Notes under the pieces: model-generated | Told to the model about the DNA's origin: nothing | Seen by the model: the letters and a program-made list of their open reading frames with translations, nothing else | Databases searched by the model: none | Program-made: the position numbers and the translations under genes | Shown: positions 17,084 through 25,490 of the stretch, piece by piece | Numbering within the stretch: the first letter of the stretch is position 1 | How the letters are laid out: each line of letters opens with the position of its first letter | Assembly (NCBI RefSeq): GCF_013334205.1 | Contig: NZ_CP054424.1 | Span: forward strand, 888,001-952,000 | Direction of reading: 5' to 3' | DNA length: 64,000 nucleotides | From: Rhodoferax sp. BAB1 | GTDB taxonomy: Bacteria; Pseudomonadota; Gammaproteobacteria; Burkholderiales; Burkholderiaceae_C

Positions 17084-18316
17084 ATGACTTCCAGGACCCA
17101 AGACCCTGTGGCCACCACCCCGGCGCATCCCGGTGGCTGGCTGATGGCTACGCTGCTGCTGCAGATCGTTTTCGGCATCCTGGCCATGACCCTGTGCCTG
17201 CCGTCGATGCCGGCCTGGGCCACGGAATTCGGTGCCAGCCAGGCCAGCGTGCAGCTGACCTTCAGTGCCTATGTGGCGGCCTTCGGCGGCCTGCAACTGG
17301 TCTACGGCCCCTGGTCGGACCGTGTCGGGCGCAAGCCGCTGTTGCTGGGCGGCATGGCGCTGGCCCTGCTGGGCTCGGTGATCGCGGCACTGGCGCCCAA
17401 CCTGGTCGTGCTGGTGCTGGGGCGTGTGCTGCAGGGTGCGGGCAGCGCGGCGGGCATGTCGGTGGGGCGGGCCATGGTGCAGGATTTTTTCAGCGGCCGC
17501 GAGCGTACGCGCATGATGGCCTATGTGGGCATGGCCATGGGCACCTGCCCGCCGCTGGCCACGCTGCTGGGTGGCCAGGTGCACGTGGCCCTGGGCTGGC
17601 AGGCCAATTTCTGGATCGCGGCGGCGCTGGCGCTGGTGGCCCTGGTGGCGGGCTGGCGCGGGCTGCCGGCACGCAAGCCCGCGCGGGCGGCGGTGCCTTC
17701 GCACTGGCTGGCTGCGCTGTTCACCGCCTACGCGCGGCTGCTGCGCGAACCGGCCTTCCTGTGTTACGTGCTCATCATCGCGACGCTCACCTCCACCTTC
17801 TACTGTTTCCTCTCGGGCGCCCCCATCGTGCTCACGCAGTACGGCGTGGGACCGGACCGCATGGGCTGGTACATCATGGCGGTGCCCATCCCCTACATCC
17901 TGGGCAATGTGCTGACCAGCCGCCTGGTGCACCGCATCGGCGACAGCCGCCTGATGGGGCTGGGGTTCTTCTCGGTGCAGGCGGGTTTGTGGCTCATGCT
18001 GCTGTTGGCCTGGGCAGGCCTGCGGACGCCCTGGGCCTTTGCCTTGCCGCTGATGCTGCTGGGTTTCGGCCACGGGATGATTTCGCCGACCGCGATTTCG
18101 GGCACGGTGGGCCTGATCCCCGCGCTGGCCGGTGCCGCTGCGGCCGTGGCCGGCGCCTCGCAGCAGGTGCTGGGCTCATTCGGCAGTTACGTGGTGGGCC
18201 TGCTCGAGCACGATGGCCCGGTGGGCCTGGGCCTGCTGATGATGGGCTTTTCGCTGCTGGGCGGGGTGGCGCAGCTGCTGCTGCGCTACGTGGTGCGGCG
18301 CAAGCCGGCGGCCTGA
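17084..18316 (+). CDS. MFS transporter, Bcr/CflA drug-resistance type
   Basis: This 410-residue inner-membrane protein has twelve predicted helices and is probably a proton-driven exporter of the Bcr/CflA subfamily. It carries the loop 2-3 signature GPWSDRVGRKPLL (about 78-90) and the motif C-like stretch around LVLGRVLQGAGSAAG (about 112-126). ATG 17084 was chosen because the upstream in-frame ATG adds an unusual Cys-rich segment. No substrate can be assigned. It converges with the membrane gene ending at 18330. Confidence 0.85.
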   Translation: MTSRTQDPVATTPAHPGGWLMATLLLQIVFGILAMTLCLPSMPAWATEFGASQASVQLTFSAYVAAFGGLQLVYGPWSDRVGRKPLLLGGMALALLGSVIAALAPNLVVLVLGRVLQGAGSAAGMSVGRAMVQDFFSGRERTRMMAYVGMAMGTCPPLATLLGGQVHVALGWQANFWIAAALALVALVAGWRGLPARKPARAAVPSHWLAALFTAYARLLREPAFLCYVLIIATLTSTFYCFLSGAPIVLTQYGVGPDRMGWYIMAVPIPYILGNVLTSRLVHRIGDSRLMGLGFFSVQAGLWLMLLLAWAGLRTPWAFALPLMLLGFGHGMISPTAISGTVGLIPALAGAAAAVAGASQQVLGSFGSYVVGLLEHDGPVGLGLLMMGFSLLGGVAQLLLRYVVRRKPAA

Positions 18317-18329
18317 GGGCGCGCCGGGT

Positions 18330-18929
18330 TCAGGCCGGCCTGGGCTGCAGCATGCGCTCGGCCACCAGCAGGTTGGGCACCCAGCACAGCCAGGCAATGA
18401 CGGGATAGGCCAGTTCGAAAGGGAGGCCGGCCGCGAAGGACGCGGGCAGCCAGAGCCGCAGCGTGACGGCAGCGAAGGTGAGTGCGTAGTTGCGCACCAT
18501 CCAGCGGCGGTGTTCCACGACCTGGCGCGCACGGATGGCCAGGTAGGCGCGCAGGCCGGTGTACAGCCAGCCCAGCGCGAGCAGGCCGAAGCCCAGCCTG
18601 GCGACCGGCCCGCCAAAGGCGAAAAAGGCCATGTACAGGCCCGCCAAGCCACCCACCAGCACACCGATGCCCAGGTAGAGCCGACCCATCCAGCGGTGCA
18701 GGTGGGGGCGGGCTGCACGCAGGCGCGTGGAGAACTGGAAGGGCCCGAGGACGAGTGTGAACACCGCGGCAAAGACGTGGGCATAGATGCCGATGCGCTG
18801 GGCCTCGAAGGTGGCGCGCATGTCCGGGTGCAGTCCGATGCCCAGCGGCAGCAAGCCGTAGACGACCAGGGCATAACCGGCCACGCCGAGCGAGAGGAGC
18901 ATGAGTGCCAGATGGCTCGTCAGTCGCAT
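18330..18929 (-). CDS. DUF2306-like multi-pass membrane protein
   Basis: This 199-residue protein with about six hydrophobic helices resembles DUF2306 proteins of unknown function. Conserved-looking features are HVFAAVFTLVLGPFQF (about 51-66), HRWMGRLYLG (about 78-87) and HRRWMVRNYALT (about 140-151), where histidines at helix ends could bind metal or heme. The start at 18929 gives a normal hydrophobic N-terminus. It follows the GAF/Fis regulator gene in the same direction with a 26-bp gap, so they may be co-transcribed. Confidence 0.7.
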   Translation of the reverse strand: MRLTSHLALMLLSLGVAGYALVVYGLLPLGIGLHPDMRATFEAQRIGIYAHVFAAVFTLVLGPFQFSTRLRAARPHLHRWMGRLYLGIGVLVGGLAGLYMAFFAFGGPVARLGFGLLALGWLYTGLRAYLAIRARQVVEHRRWMVRNYALTFAAVTLRLWLPASFAAGLPFELAYPVIAWLCWVPNLLVAERMLQPRPA

Positions 18930-18955
18930 GCCGGCCCGGGGGTGAAGGTTGGGGC

Positions 18956-20113
18956 TCAGTCCCGCTTGCCGGTACCGAGCTTGCGGTAGACCGTGGCGCG
19001 GCTGATGCCCAGGTTGCGCGCGGCCTGGGCCACGTTGCCGCGGGCGTCTTCCACGGCCTTGCGGATCAGGCCGGTTTCCACGTCGCGCAGGGGCTGGGTG
19101 GTGGTCGTCACACGCGGGGCGGCCACGGCGGGGCCGGCGGCGCGGCCCACCAGTTCGGCGCGCGCCTGCAGGCGCAGGCCGGACCACAGCGGCACTTCCA
19201 CCGGCTGGCCCTGGCGCGCGGCGTCGAACAGCATTTCCCAGGGCAGGGCGAAGAGGTCGCGGCTGTGCAGCTCGTGGTGCGGACCGCCCAGCATGGGCAG
19301 CAGCTGGCGTGCCGCGCGGTTGGAGGCACTGACCATGCCGTCGGCGTCCAGGGCCAGCAGGCCGTCGGCGTCGTCGCCCAGCGGCATGCCGGGCCAGTTC
19401 AGGCGCAGCAGCAGGCGGTGCGGGCGTTGCAGCATGAGCGCGTTTTCGATGCGGCGCGCGGCGTGGGTGGCCAGGTGGCGCAGTTCGGGGCGCTCGGCGG
19501 CTTCCACACCGGTGAGGTCCAGCATGCCCACGCAGCGGCCGTCGGGGCCGAACAGGGGCGAGCCGGCGCAGCTGTAGACCGAGGTGTCCTGGAAGAAGTG
19601 TTCACCCCGGTGCAGCCAGACCGGCTGCAGCTCGCGCAGCGCCGCGCCGATGGCGGTGGTGCCCACGTTTTTCTCCGACAGGTCCACGCCCACGCGGGTG
19701 ATGAGGGTGGCGCGGCGGTCGCTGCGGTCGATGGGGCCGTCGGTGTCGATCACCACGCCTTCGTGGTTGGTGAGGATGGCGAAATAGCGCGTCTCGGCCA
19801 GGGCGCTGCCGAGCTGCTTGAGGATGGGGCGCGCGGCCTGCATCAGCTTGTGGTTGGCTTCCGAGGCCTGGCGCATCACGGCGGTGGTGACGGCTTCGAA
19901 GTTCACGCGCTCCTGCGGGCGCAGGCCGCGGGCCAGGCAGCGCTGCCAGCTCTGCGCGATCCAGGGCTCCACCAGGCCGCCGGCCAGGGGGGCGGCCTCC
20001 TGCATGGCCAACTGGCGGGCCTGCGCGATGCGTGCCAGGCGCGAGACGGGCTGGGGGCTGGGCGTGGCGGACATGGTGGACGGCGGTGGTGCTGCGTTTC
20101 TGGCGAGCATCAT
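18956..20113 (-). CDS. GAF-Fis transcriptional regulator (AcoR-like, without AAA+ domain)
   Basis: This protein of about 385 residues has an N-terminal AcoR-type segment (EPWIAQSWQRCLARG), a GAF sensor domain (about 75-210), a PAS-like segment and a C-terminal Fis-type helix-turn-helix (NVAQAARNLGISRATVYRKL). The sigma-54 AAA+ ATPase domain normal for AcoR regulators is absent. It is transcribed divergently from the aldehyde oxidoreductase operon and probably controls it in response to a small ligand. Starts at 20137 and 20074 are also possible; 20113 has an AAAGG at suitable spacing. Confidence 0.8.
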   Translation of the reverse strand: MMLARNAAPPPSTMSATPSPQPVSRLARIAQARQLAMQEAAPLAGGLVEPWIAQSWQRCLARGLRPQERVNFEAVTTAVMRQASEANHKLMQAARPILKQLGSALAETRYFAILTNHEGVVIDTDGPIDRSDRRATLITRVGVDLSEKNVGTTAIGAALRELQPVWLHRGEHFFQDTSVYSCAGSPLFGPDGRCVGMLDLTGVEAAERPELRHLATHAARRIENALMLQRPHRLLLRLNWPGMPLGDDADGLLALDADGMVSASNRAARQLLPMLGGPHHELHSRDLFALPWEMLFDAARQGQPVEVPLWSGLRLQARAELVGRAAGPAVAAPRVTTTTQPLRDVETGLIRKAVEDARGNVAQAARNLGISRATVYRKLGTGKRD

Positions 20114-20168
20114 GCCAGCCTTTGGGGGGTGTTGCATTTTGAGAATAAAGCGCAGCAGGCGACTGGGT

Positions 20169-20228
20169 GACTAGGGTTCTCCCTAGTCCCTTCGGAGGTG
20201 CGCCGCCAAAGAATCCTATGCACATAGG
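20169..20228 (+). promoter_or_regulatory. Operator-like palindromes between the regulator and the aor operon
   Basis: GACTAGGG-TTCT-CCCTAGTC (20169-20188) is a perfect 8-4-8 inverted repeat. CCTATG-CA-CATAGG (20215-20228) is a second, followed by a further CATAGG half. They lie about 50-110 bp before the first aor gene and are good candidates for binding sites of the divergent regulator. No -24/-12 sigma-54 promoter is evident. Confidence 0.55.
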
Positions 20229-20277
20229 TTCATAGGCAAAGTGCCGGCCGCGGCACGATTACCCAGAGGAGACACAC

Positions 20278-20754
20278 ATGCAAAAGGTGTTGCACATCAA
20301 CGCAGACAAATGCACCGGCTGTCTGCAGTGCGAAATGGCCTGTTCTTTCGAGAACTACGGCACCTTCGCCACCGCCAAGTCGCGTATCAAGGTCTTCGAC
20401 TTCCACCACACCGGCAAGAAAGTGCCCTACACCTGCACCCAGTGCGACGAGGCCTGGTGCCTGCACGCCTGCCCGGTGGAGGCGATCACGGTCAACAAGG
20501 AGACCGGCGCCAAGGTGGTGAACGACTCCACCTGTGTGGGCTGCAAGGTCTGCACCATCGCCTGCCCCTTCGGCACCATCAACTACGTGCAGGAAACCGG
20601 CAAGGTGCAGAAATGCGACCTGTGCGGCGGCGAACCGGCCTGCGCCGAAGCCTGCCCGACCGGGGCCATCACCTTCATCGACGCCAACTGGACCGGCCTG
20701 GGCAAGATGGAACAGTGGGCCAACAAGCTCGGCAACCAACCTTCCGCCGCTTAA
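20278..20754 (+). CDS. aorA: Aldehyde oxidoreductase electron-transfer subunit (4x[4Fe-4S])
   Basis: This 158-residue ferredoxin-like protein contains four CxxCxxC...CP-type motifs, at about 12-22, 59-72, 84-97 and 113-127, enough for four [4Fe-4S] clusters. In the AorABC enzymes of denitrifying betaproteobacteria such a subunit carries electrons between the tungsten subunit and the FAD subunit. The order here (ferredoxin, tungsten subunit, FAD subunit) matches that enzyme. A GAGGAG precedes the start. Confidence 0.85.
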   Translation: MQKVLHINADKCTGCLQCEMACSFENYGTFATAKSRIKVFDFHHTGKKVPYTCTQCDEAWCLHACPVEAITVNKETGAKVVNDSTCVGCKVCTIACPFGTINYVQETGKVQKCDLCGGEPACAEACPTGAITFIDANWTGLGKMEQWANKLGNQPSAA

Positions 20755-20765
20755 GGAGAACGACT

Positions 20766-22613
20766 ATGTCTTGGGCTGGAAAAATTCTCCGCGTCGATCT
20801 GACGAAGGGCACCGTGACCTCGGAGCCGCTGAACATGGATTGGGCGCACGCTTACCTGGGCTCGCGCGGCCTGGGCTCCAAATACCTGGTGGAAGAGGTG
20901 GACGCCAAGGTCGACCCGCTCTCGCCGGGCAACAAGATCATCTGGGCCACCGGCCCGCTGACCGGCACCATGGCCTCCACCGGCGGGCGCTACACCGTCA
21001 TCACCAAGAGCCCGCTGACGGGCGCCATCGCCTGCTCCAACTCGGGCGGTTACTGGGGCGCCGAGTTCAAGATGGCCGGCTGGGACATGGTGATCTTCGA
21101 AGGAAAGTCGCCCAAACCGGTCTACCTGTATGTGAACGACGACGTTGCCGAGTTGCGTGACGCCGGCCACCTCTGGGGCCAGAGCGTCTGGAAGACCGAG
21201 GAGGCGTTGAAGAAGAGCCTGCAGGACCCGCTGTTGCGTGTCTCCAGCATCGGCAAGGCCGGTGAGAACGGCGTGCTGTTCGCCGCCGTGGTCAATGACC
21301 TGCACCGCGCGGCCGGCCGCTCGGGTGTGGGCACGGTGATGGGCAGCAAGAACCTGAAGGCCATCGCGGTGCGCGGCACCAAGGGCGTGGGCAATATCCG
21401 CGACCCCAAGGCTTTCATGAAGGCCGTGAAGGAAAAGAAGCAGATCCTCAAGGACAACGCGGTCACCGGCCAGGGCCTGCCGGCCTACGGCACCCAGGTG
21501 CTGATGAACGTGATCAACGAGGTGGGCGCACTGCCCACGCGCAACCACCAGGACGTGCAGTTCGAAGGGGCCAAGGACATCTCGGCCGAGGCCATGGCCA
21601 CGCCGCGCAAGACCGACGGCAAGAAGCAGCTGGTGACCAACCAGGCCTGCTTCGGCTGCACCATCGCCTGCGGGCGCATCAGCAAGATGGACGAGAACCA
21701 CTTCACCGTGGCCAACAAGCCGCAGTACTGGGGCGCCTCCGGCGGCCTGGAGTACGAAGCGGCCTGGGCGCTGGGCGCGGCCAATGGTGTGAACGACCTG
21801 GAGTGCCTGCAGTACGCCACCATGATCTGCAACGAGGAAGGCATCGACCCCATCAGCTTCGGCGCCACCGTGGGCGCGGTGATGGAGCTCTATGAAAAAG
21901 GCGTGCTCACCAAGGAGCAGATCGGCATCGAGGCGCCCTTCGGTTCGGCCAAGGCGCTGGCCTTCCTGGTGGACGAGACGGTGCATGGCCGCGGTTTCGG
22001 CAAGGAGATCGGCCAGGGCAGCAAGCGCCTGACCGCCAAGTACGGCCACCCCGAACTGTCCATGACCTCCAAGGGCCAGGAGTTCCCGGCCTACGACGGG
22101 CGCGGCATCCAGGGCATCGGCCTGGCCTACGCCACCAGCAACCGCGGTGGCTGCCACTTGCGCGGTTACACGATTGCCTCGGAAGTGCTGGGCATCCCGG
22201 TCAAGACCGATCCGCTGCAGCACGAGGGCAAGCCCGAACTGGTGAAGGCCTTCCAGGACGCGACCGCGGCCTTCGATTCGTCGGGCCTGTGCGTGTTCAC
22301 CACCTTTGCCTGGGGCCTGGCCGACCTGGCGCCGCAGCTGCAGGGCGCGATCGGCGAGCAGTACACGACCGAGGAACTGGAGAAGATCGGCGAGCGCATC
22401 TGGAACATGGAGCGCGAGTTCAACAACCGCGCCGGCCTGACCAAGGCGGATGACTCGCTGCCGAAACGTCTGCTGACCGAGCCGGCCAAGACCGGCCCGG
22501 CCAAGGGCAAGGTCAACGAACTGGCCAAGATGCTGCCCAAGTACTACGAGGTGCGCGGCTGGGACACCGAAGGCCGGCCCACGCCCGCGACCAAGAAGCG
22601 CCTGGGACTCTGA
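20766..22613 (+). CDS. aorB: Tungsten-dependent aldehyde:ferredoxin oxidoreductase catalytic subunit
   Basis: This 615-residue protein is an AOR-family enzyme that oxidises aldehydes to acids at a tungsten bis-pyranopterin centre with one [4Fe-4S] cluster. The N-terminal GKILRVDLTKG opening, GPLTG and STGGRY segments (about 60-80), the cluster motif CFGCTIAC (about 296-303) and the late DSSGLCVF motif (about 500-507) are all family features. Length is normal. In aerobic or denitrifying betaproteobacteria such enzymes detoxify or use aldehydes and can also reduce acids. Confidence 0.93.
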   Translation: MSWAGKILRVDLTKGTVTSEPLNMDWAHAYLGSRGLGSKYLVEEVDAKVDPLSPGNKIIWATGPLTGTMASTGGRYTVITKSPLTGAIACSNSGGYWGAEFKMAGWDMVIFEGKSPKPVYLYVNDDVAELRDAGHLWGQSVWKTEEALKKSLQDPLLRVSSIGKAGENGVLFAAVVNDLHRAAGRSGVGTVMGSKNLKAIAVRGTKGVGNIRDPKAFMKAVKEKKQILKDNAVTGQGLPAYGTQVLMNVINEVGALPTRNHQDVQFEGAKDISAEAMATPRKTDGKKQLVTNQACFGCTIACGRISKMDENHFTVANKPQYWGASGGLEYEAAWALGAANGVNDLECLQYATMICNEEGIDPISFGATVGAVMELYEKGVLTKEQIGIEAPFGSAKALAFLVDETVHGRGFGKEIGQGSKRLTAKYGHPELSMTSKGQEFPAYDGRGIQGIGLAYATSNRGGCHLRGYTIASEVLGIPVKTDPLQHEGKPELVKAFQDATAAFDSSGLCVFTTFAWGLADLAPQLQGAIGEQYTTEELEKIGERIWNMEREFNNRAGLTKADDSLPKRLLTEPAKTGPAKGKVNELAKMLPKYYEVRGWDTEGRPTPATKKRLGL

Positions 22614-22614
22614 G

Positions 22615-23916
22615 ATGGTCCACCACGTGATCCTGGGCGCCGGCCCGGCCGGTGTGATCGCGGCCGAGACCCTGCGCAGGCAGGCACCGGACGACCGCAT
22701 CACCCTGGTGGGGGACGAGCGCGAGGCGCCGTACTCGCGCATGGCCATCCCCTACCTGCTGATGGGCAACATCGGCGAAGAGGGCACGCTGCTGCGCAAG
22801 GGTGCGCGCCACTACAGCGACCTGCGCATCGAGGCCGTGCAGGCGCGCGCCACCGCTGTGGACACCCAGGGCAGGCAGGTCACGCTGGACAACGGGGCAT
22901 CACTGGCCTTCGACACGCTGCTGATCGCCACCGGCTCCAACCCGGTGAGCGCGCCCATCCCGGGCATCGACCTGCCCGGTGTGGAGAGCTGCTGGACGCT
23001 CGCCGATGCGCGCGCCATCCAGGCCCGTGCCGCCAAAGGCGCACGTGTGCTGCAGATGGGCGCGGGTTTCATCGGCTGCATCATCCTGGAAGCGCTGGCC
23101 GCGCGTGGCGTGGCGCTGACGGTGGTGGAGATGGGCGACCGCATGGTGCCGCGCATGATGGGCCCGGCGGCGGGCGGGATGATCAAGCAGTGGGTGGAGG
23201 CCAAGGGCGTGACGGTGTTTACCGGCACGCGCGTGGAGTCCATCGCCCAGGGCAAGGACAAGACGCTGGACGTGAAACTGTCCAACGGCAAGACGCTCAA
23301 CGTGGACCTGGTCATCAGCGCCACCGGCGTGAAACCGGCGATCGGTTTCCTGGAGAAGACGGGCGTGAAGTGCCTGCAGGGTGTGCTGACCGACGAGCAC
23401 ATGCAGAGCAACGTGCCGGGCATCTACGCCGCGGGTGACTGCGCCGAGGCCTTTGACAAGGTCAGCGGCACCACGGTGGTGAGTGCCATCCAGCCCAATG
23501 CGGCCGAGCAGGCGCGGGTGGCTGCACTCAATATGGCGCTGCAGAACCGGCCGGGCAAGCGCGCCGTGCTGCGCGGCGTCACGCAGATCAACGTGCTGGA
23601 CACCTTGGGCCTGATCTCCACCAGCTTCGGCAACTGGCAGGGCGCCCCCGGCGGCCAGCACGCCGAGCTGACCGATGCGCCGGCCTGGCGCCACCTGAGC
23701 CTGCAGTTCCAGGGCGACGTGCTGGTGGGCTGCAACAGCGTGGGCTGGACCGAACACGTGGGTGTGATGCGCGGCCTGGTCGAAGGCCAGGTGAAGCTCG
23801 GCGGCTGGAAGGACGAACTGCTCAAGGACCCCACGCAGCTGGTGCCGGCGTATCTCGCCTGCGCGCAGGCGCAGGGCCACTGGAGCGGGGCGGACGATGC
23901 GCGTCGGCGGGCATGA
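22615..23916 (+). CDS. aorC: Aldehyde oxidoreductase FAD subunit
   Basis: This 433-residue protein is a pyridine-nucleotide-disulfide-type flavoprotein. The N-terminal FAD motif is GAGPAG (about 6-11), the NAD-binding glycine motif GAGFIGC is at about 147-155, and the second FAD motif GIYAAGDCAE is at about 266-275. It would couple the AorAB iron-sulfur chain to NAD+. It starts one base after the aorB stop, so translation is coupled. Redox-active CxxC cysteines of disulfide reductases are not seen. Confidence 0.85.
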   Translation: MVHHVILGAGPAGVIAAETLRRQAPDDRITLVGDEREAPYSRMAIPYLLMGNIGEEGTLLRKGARHYSDLRIEAVQARATAVDTQGRQVTLDNGASLAFDTLLIATGSNPVSAPIPGIDLPGVESCWTLADARAIQARAAKGARVLQMGAGFIGCIILEALAARGVALTVVEMGDRMVPRMMGPAAGGMIKQWVEAKGVTVFTGTRVESIAQGKDKTLDVKLSNGKTLNVDLVISATGVKPAIGFLEKTGVKCLQGVLTDEHMQSNVPGIYAAGDCAEAFDKVSGTTVVSAIQPNAAEQARVAALNMALQNRPGKRAVLRGVTQINVLDTLGLISTSFGNWQGAPGGQHAELTDAPAWRHLSLQFQGDVLVGCNSVGWTEHVGVMRGLVEGQVKLGGWKDELLKDPTQLVPAYLACAQAQGHWSGADDARRRA

Positions 23917-23935
23917 CCGTCGATAATTGCTGGTG

Positions 23936-24190
23936 ATGAAGATCACCTTCAAGCTCTTCGCTTCGCTGACCGACTACCTGCCGCCGCAGGCGCGCGGCGA
24001 CAACCAGATCGCCGTAGACGTGACGCCCGGCGCCACCATCACGCAGGTGATCGAACCCTATGGCCTGCCGCACAAGCTGGTGCACCTGGTGCTGGTCAAC
24101 GGCGTGTACATCCCGCCCGAGCAGCGGACCACGCGCGCGCTGGTCGAAGGCGACGTGCTGGCGATCTGGCCGCCGATTGCGGGTGGCTAG
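23936..24190 (+). CDS. MoaD/ThiS-like small sulfur carrier
   Basis: This 84-residue beta-grasp protein ends in Gly-Gly, the terminal pair that is adenylated and thiocarboxylated in MoaD-type carriers. The middle shows the family's VNG pattern and the end EGDVLAIWPPIAGG. A MoaD-like gene is commonly found with tungsten AOR operons, where it likely serves tungstopterin synthesis. It lies 19 bp after aorC. The start ATG overlaps a GTG one codon earlier in another frame. Confidence 0.8.
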   Translation: MKITFKLFASLTDYLPPQARGDNQIAVDVTPGATITQVIEPYGLPHKLVHLVLVNGVYIPPEQRTTRALVEGDVLAIWPPIAGG

Positions 24191-24233
24191 TTTCTTCCGT
24201 TCGGGCTGAGCCCGGCCAAGCCCAACATCCCTC

Positions 24234-24533
24234 GTGCAATCCTTCTACCCCGAGACCTTCGAGCGCGACATGGCCTGCACCGAGGCCGAGTGGCTCTTGT
24301 GGCTGCCGCGTGCGGTGGGGGCACATCCCTATCAAGTCACCGGCTCGCAGGCGCAGGTGAGTCTGGGGGCCGGTCGCCTGCAACTGGCCTGGCGCGTGGA
24401 GCCCCCGCGGGTGATCGCCCTGATGCGCCTGCCGCGTCTGGCGCTGCGTTTTGCCTTCAGCGGGGTGAGTGAGGAGCAGCGCCACGTTTTCATGAAGCGT
24501 TTCGATCTTTATACGCAGCGCGGGGGCGGGTAA
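24234..24533 (+). CDS. Small protein of unknown function downstream of the aor genes
   Basis: This protein of up to 99 residues is not recognised. It is soluble, rich in Arg, Leu and aromatic residues, and has no metal motif. The start is uncertain: GTG at 24234 or ATG at 24270. Orientation and a 43-bp gap suggest it is the last gene of the aor operon, perhaps an accessory factor. Confidence 0.5.
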   Translation: MQSFYPETFERDMACTEAEWLLWLPRAVGAHPYQVTGSQAQVSLGAGRLQLAWRVEPPRVIALMRLPRLALRFAFSGVSEEQRHVFMKRFDLYTQRGGG

Positions 24534-24607
24534 ACCCTAGGATCGAGGGCTCGGTCCGTGCCCTGCGTGATCTCCCGCTTGCGGAGTAGTGGAACTTTCT
24601 TATATGC

Positions 24608-24627
24608 TCACATTCTTAATTATGTGA
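24608..24627 (+). promoter_or_regulatory. Palindromic operator candidate TCACAT-N8-ATGTGA
   Basis: A perfect 6-8-6 inverted repeat with an AT-rich centre lies 78 bp before the DUF4395 gene, overlapping a plausible promoter region (TTATATG just upstream). Its size fits ArsR-family repressors such as the sulfur-responsive SqrR/BigR group, but no such gene is in the window. Confidence 0.45.
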
Positions 24628-24704
24628 ATCCCGTCCACGGATGTGCGCCCGCAGGGGGCGGTGGGGTGGGGTTGTATGCATACCTTCATGCCGAGAGACC
24701 ATCC

Positions 24705-25424
24705 ATGCCACTGAAAAAAGCCCACGGGCCGTTCTTCTCCACCTTTCGCAAGCTCTGGTTCCAGGACCCGGCCGCCGACACGCTGTTCATCAACGACATC
24801 GCGGTGCGCATCCGCGCCGGCATCATGCTGGCCATCCCCCTGTTCATGGCCTTCACGCTGTACGACGCGGTGTTTGGCTCGAACTGGGTGGTGACCGGCA
24901 ATTACATCAAGGACACCTTCGAGACGGACTTCGATGAGCGCATCCTCTACCACGTGGAAGCCATCCGCCGTACCTACGACTACACGCTGCAGACCTGGGT
25001 GCTGCTGTACGCGCTGTTCGAGATGCTGGCGGGCATGTTCGCCATCACGGCGCGTTTCTCGCCCACCATCTACATCGCCAGCCTGCTGGCGCGTCACCAT
25101 GCCCCGGTGTGGAAGCCGCTGACGCCCAAGCGTTTCGCCTGGTCGATCGGCGCGAGTTTCATCGCGGTCTGCCTGGTCTTCTTCAACCCGGACACCTTCG
25201 CCGGCTGGGTCAATGCGGTGGCCATGCACGAGGTGCTGCCCACCACCTTCAACTACATGCCCAAGTGGATCCCGCTGGTGCTGGTCTGGGTCTGCCTGGG
25301 TTTCATGTGGATGGAGACCGTGCTGGGTTTCTGCGTGGGCTGCAAGGTGCACTCCCTGCTGGTGAAGATGGGTCTGATGAAGGACGAGTGCGAGGCTTGC
25401 AACAACCTGAGCTGGAACACCTGA
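24705..25424 (+). CDS. DUF4395-type multi-pass membrane protein
   Basis: This 239-residue inner-membrane protein has four hydrophobic helices and a C-terminal cysteine-rich end: GFCVGCKVH (about 212-220) and a CEAC pair (about 230-233). DUF4395 proteins are often found near sulfurtransferase and thioredoxin genes and are thought to handle sulfur or thiols, without firm proof. ATG 24705 was chosen because the long upstream in-frame extension crosses the promoter-like region. It converges on the yeeE cluster, with a shared terminator. Confidence 0.75.
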   Translation: MPLKKAHGPFFSTFRKLWFQDPAADTLFINDIAVRIRAGIMLAIPLFMAFTLYDAVFGSNWVVTGNYIKDTFETDFDERILYHVEAIRRTYDYTLQTWVLLYALFEMLAGMFAITARFSPTIYIASLLARHHAPVWKPLTPKRFAWSIGASFIAVCLVFFNPDTFAGWVNAVAMHEVLPTTFNYMPKWIPLVLVWVCLGFMWMETVLGFCVGCKVHSLLVKMGLMKDECEACNNLSWNT

Positions 25425-25441
25425 GGCACTTCCGCTGATCG

Positions 25442-25476
25442 CATGAAAAAGCCGCGCAGAGCGCGGCTTTTTCATG
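25442..25476 (+). terminator. Bidirectional intrinsic terminator
   Basis: A perfect 16-bp stem (CATGAAAAAGCCGCGC and its complement) around an AGA loop has A-runs and T-runs on the two sides. It can stop transcription from both the DUF4395 gene and the convergent yeeE gene. Confidence 0.9.
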
Positions 25477-25490
25477 GGCGAATGAGACGC

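Noticed and set aside
16535..18073. Long minus-strand reading frame opposite the MFS transporter
   Set aside because: It has low-complexity Arg/His/Gln-rich translation and no domain; it is a GC-driven shadow of the transporter gene.
20113..20277. Sigma-54 promoter for the aor operon
   Set aside because: No convincing GG-N10-GC element was found, and the divergent regulator has no AAA+ domain.
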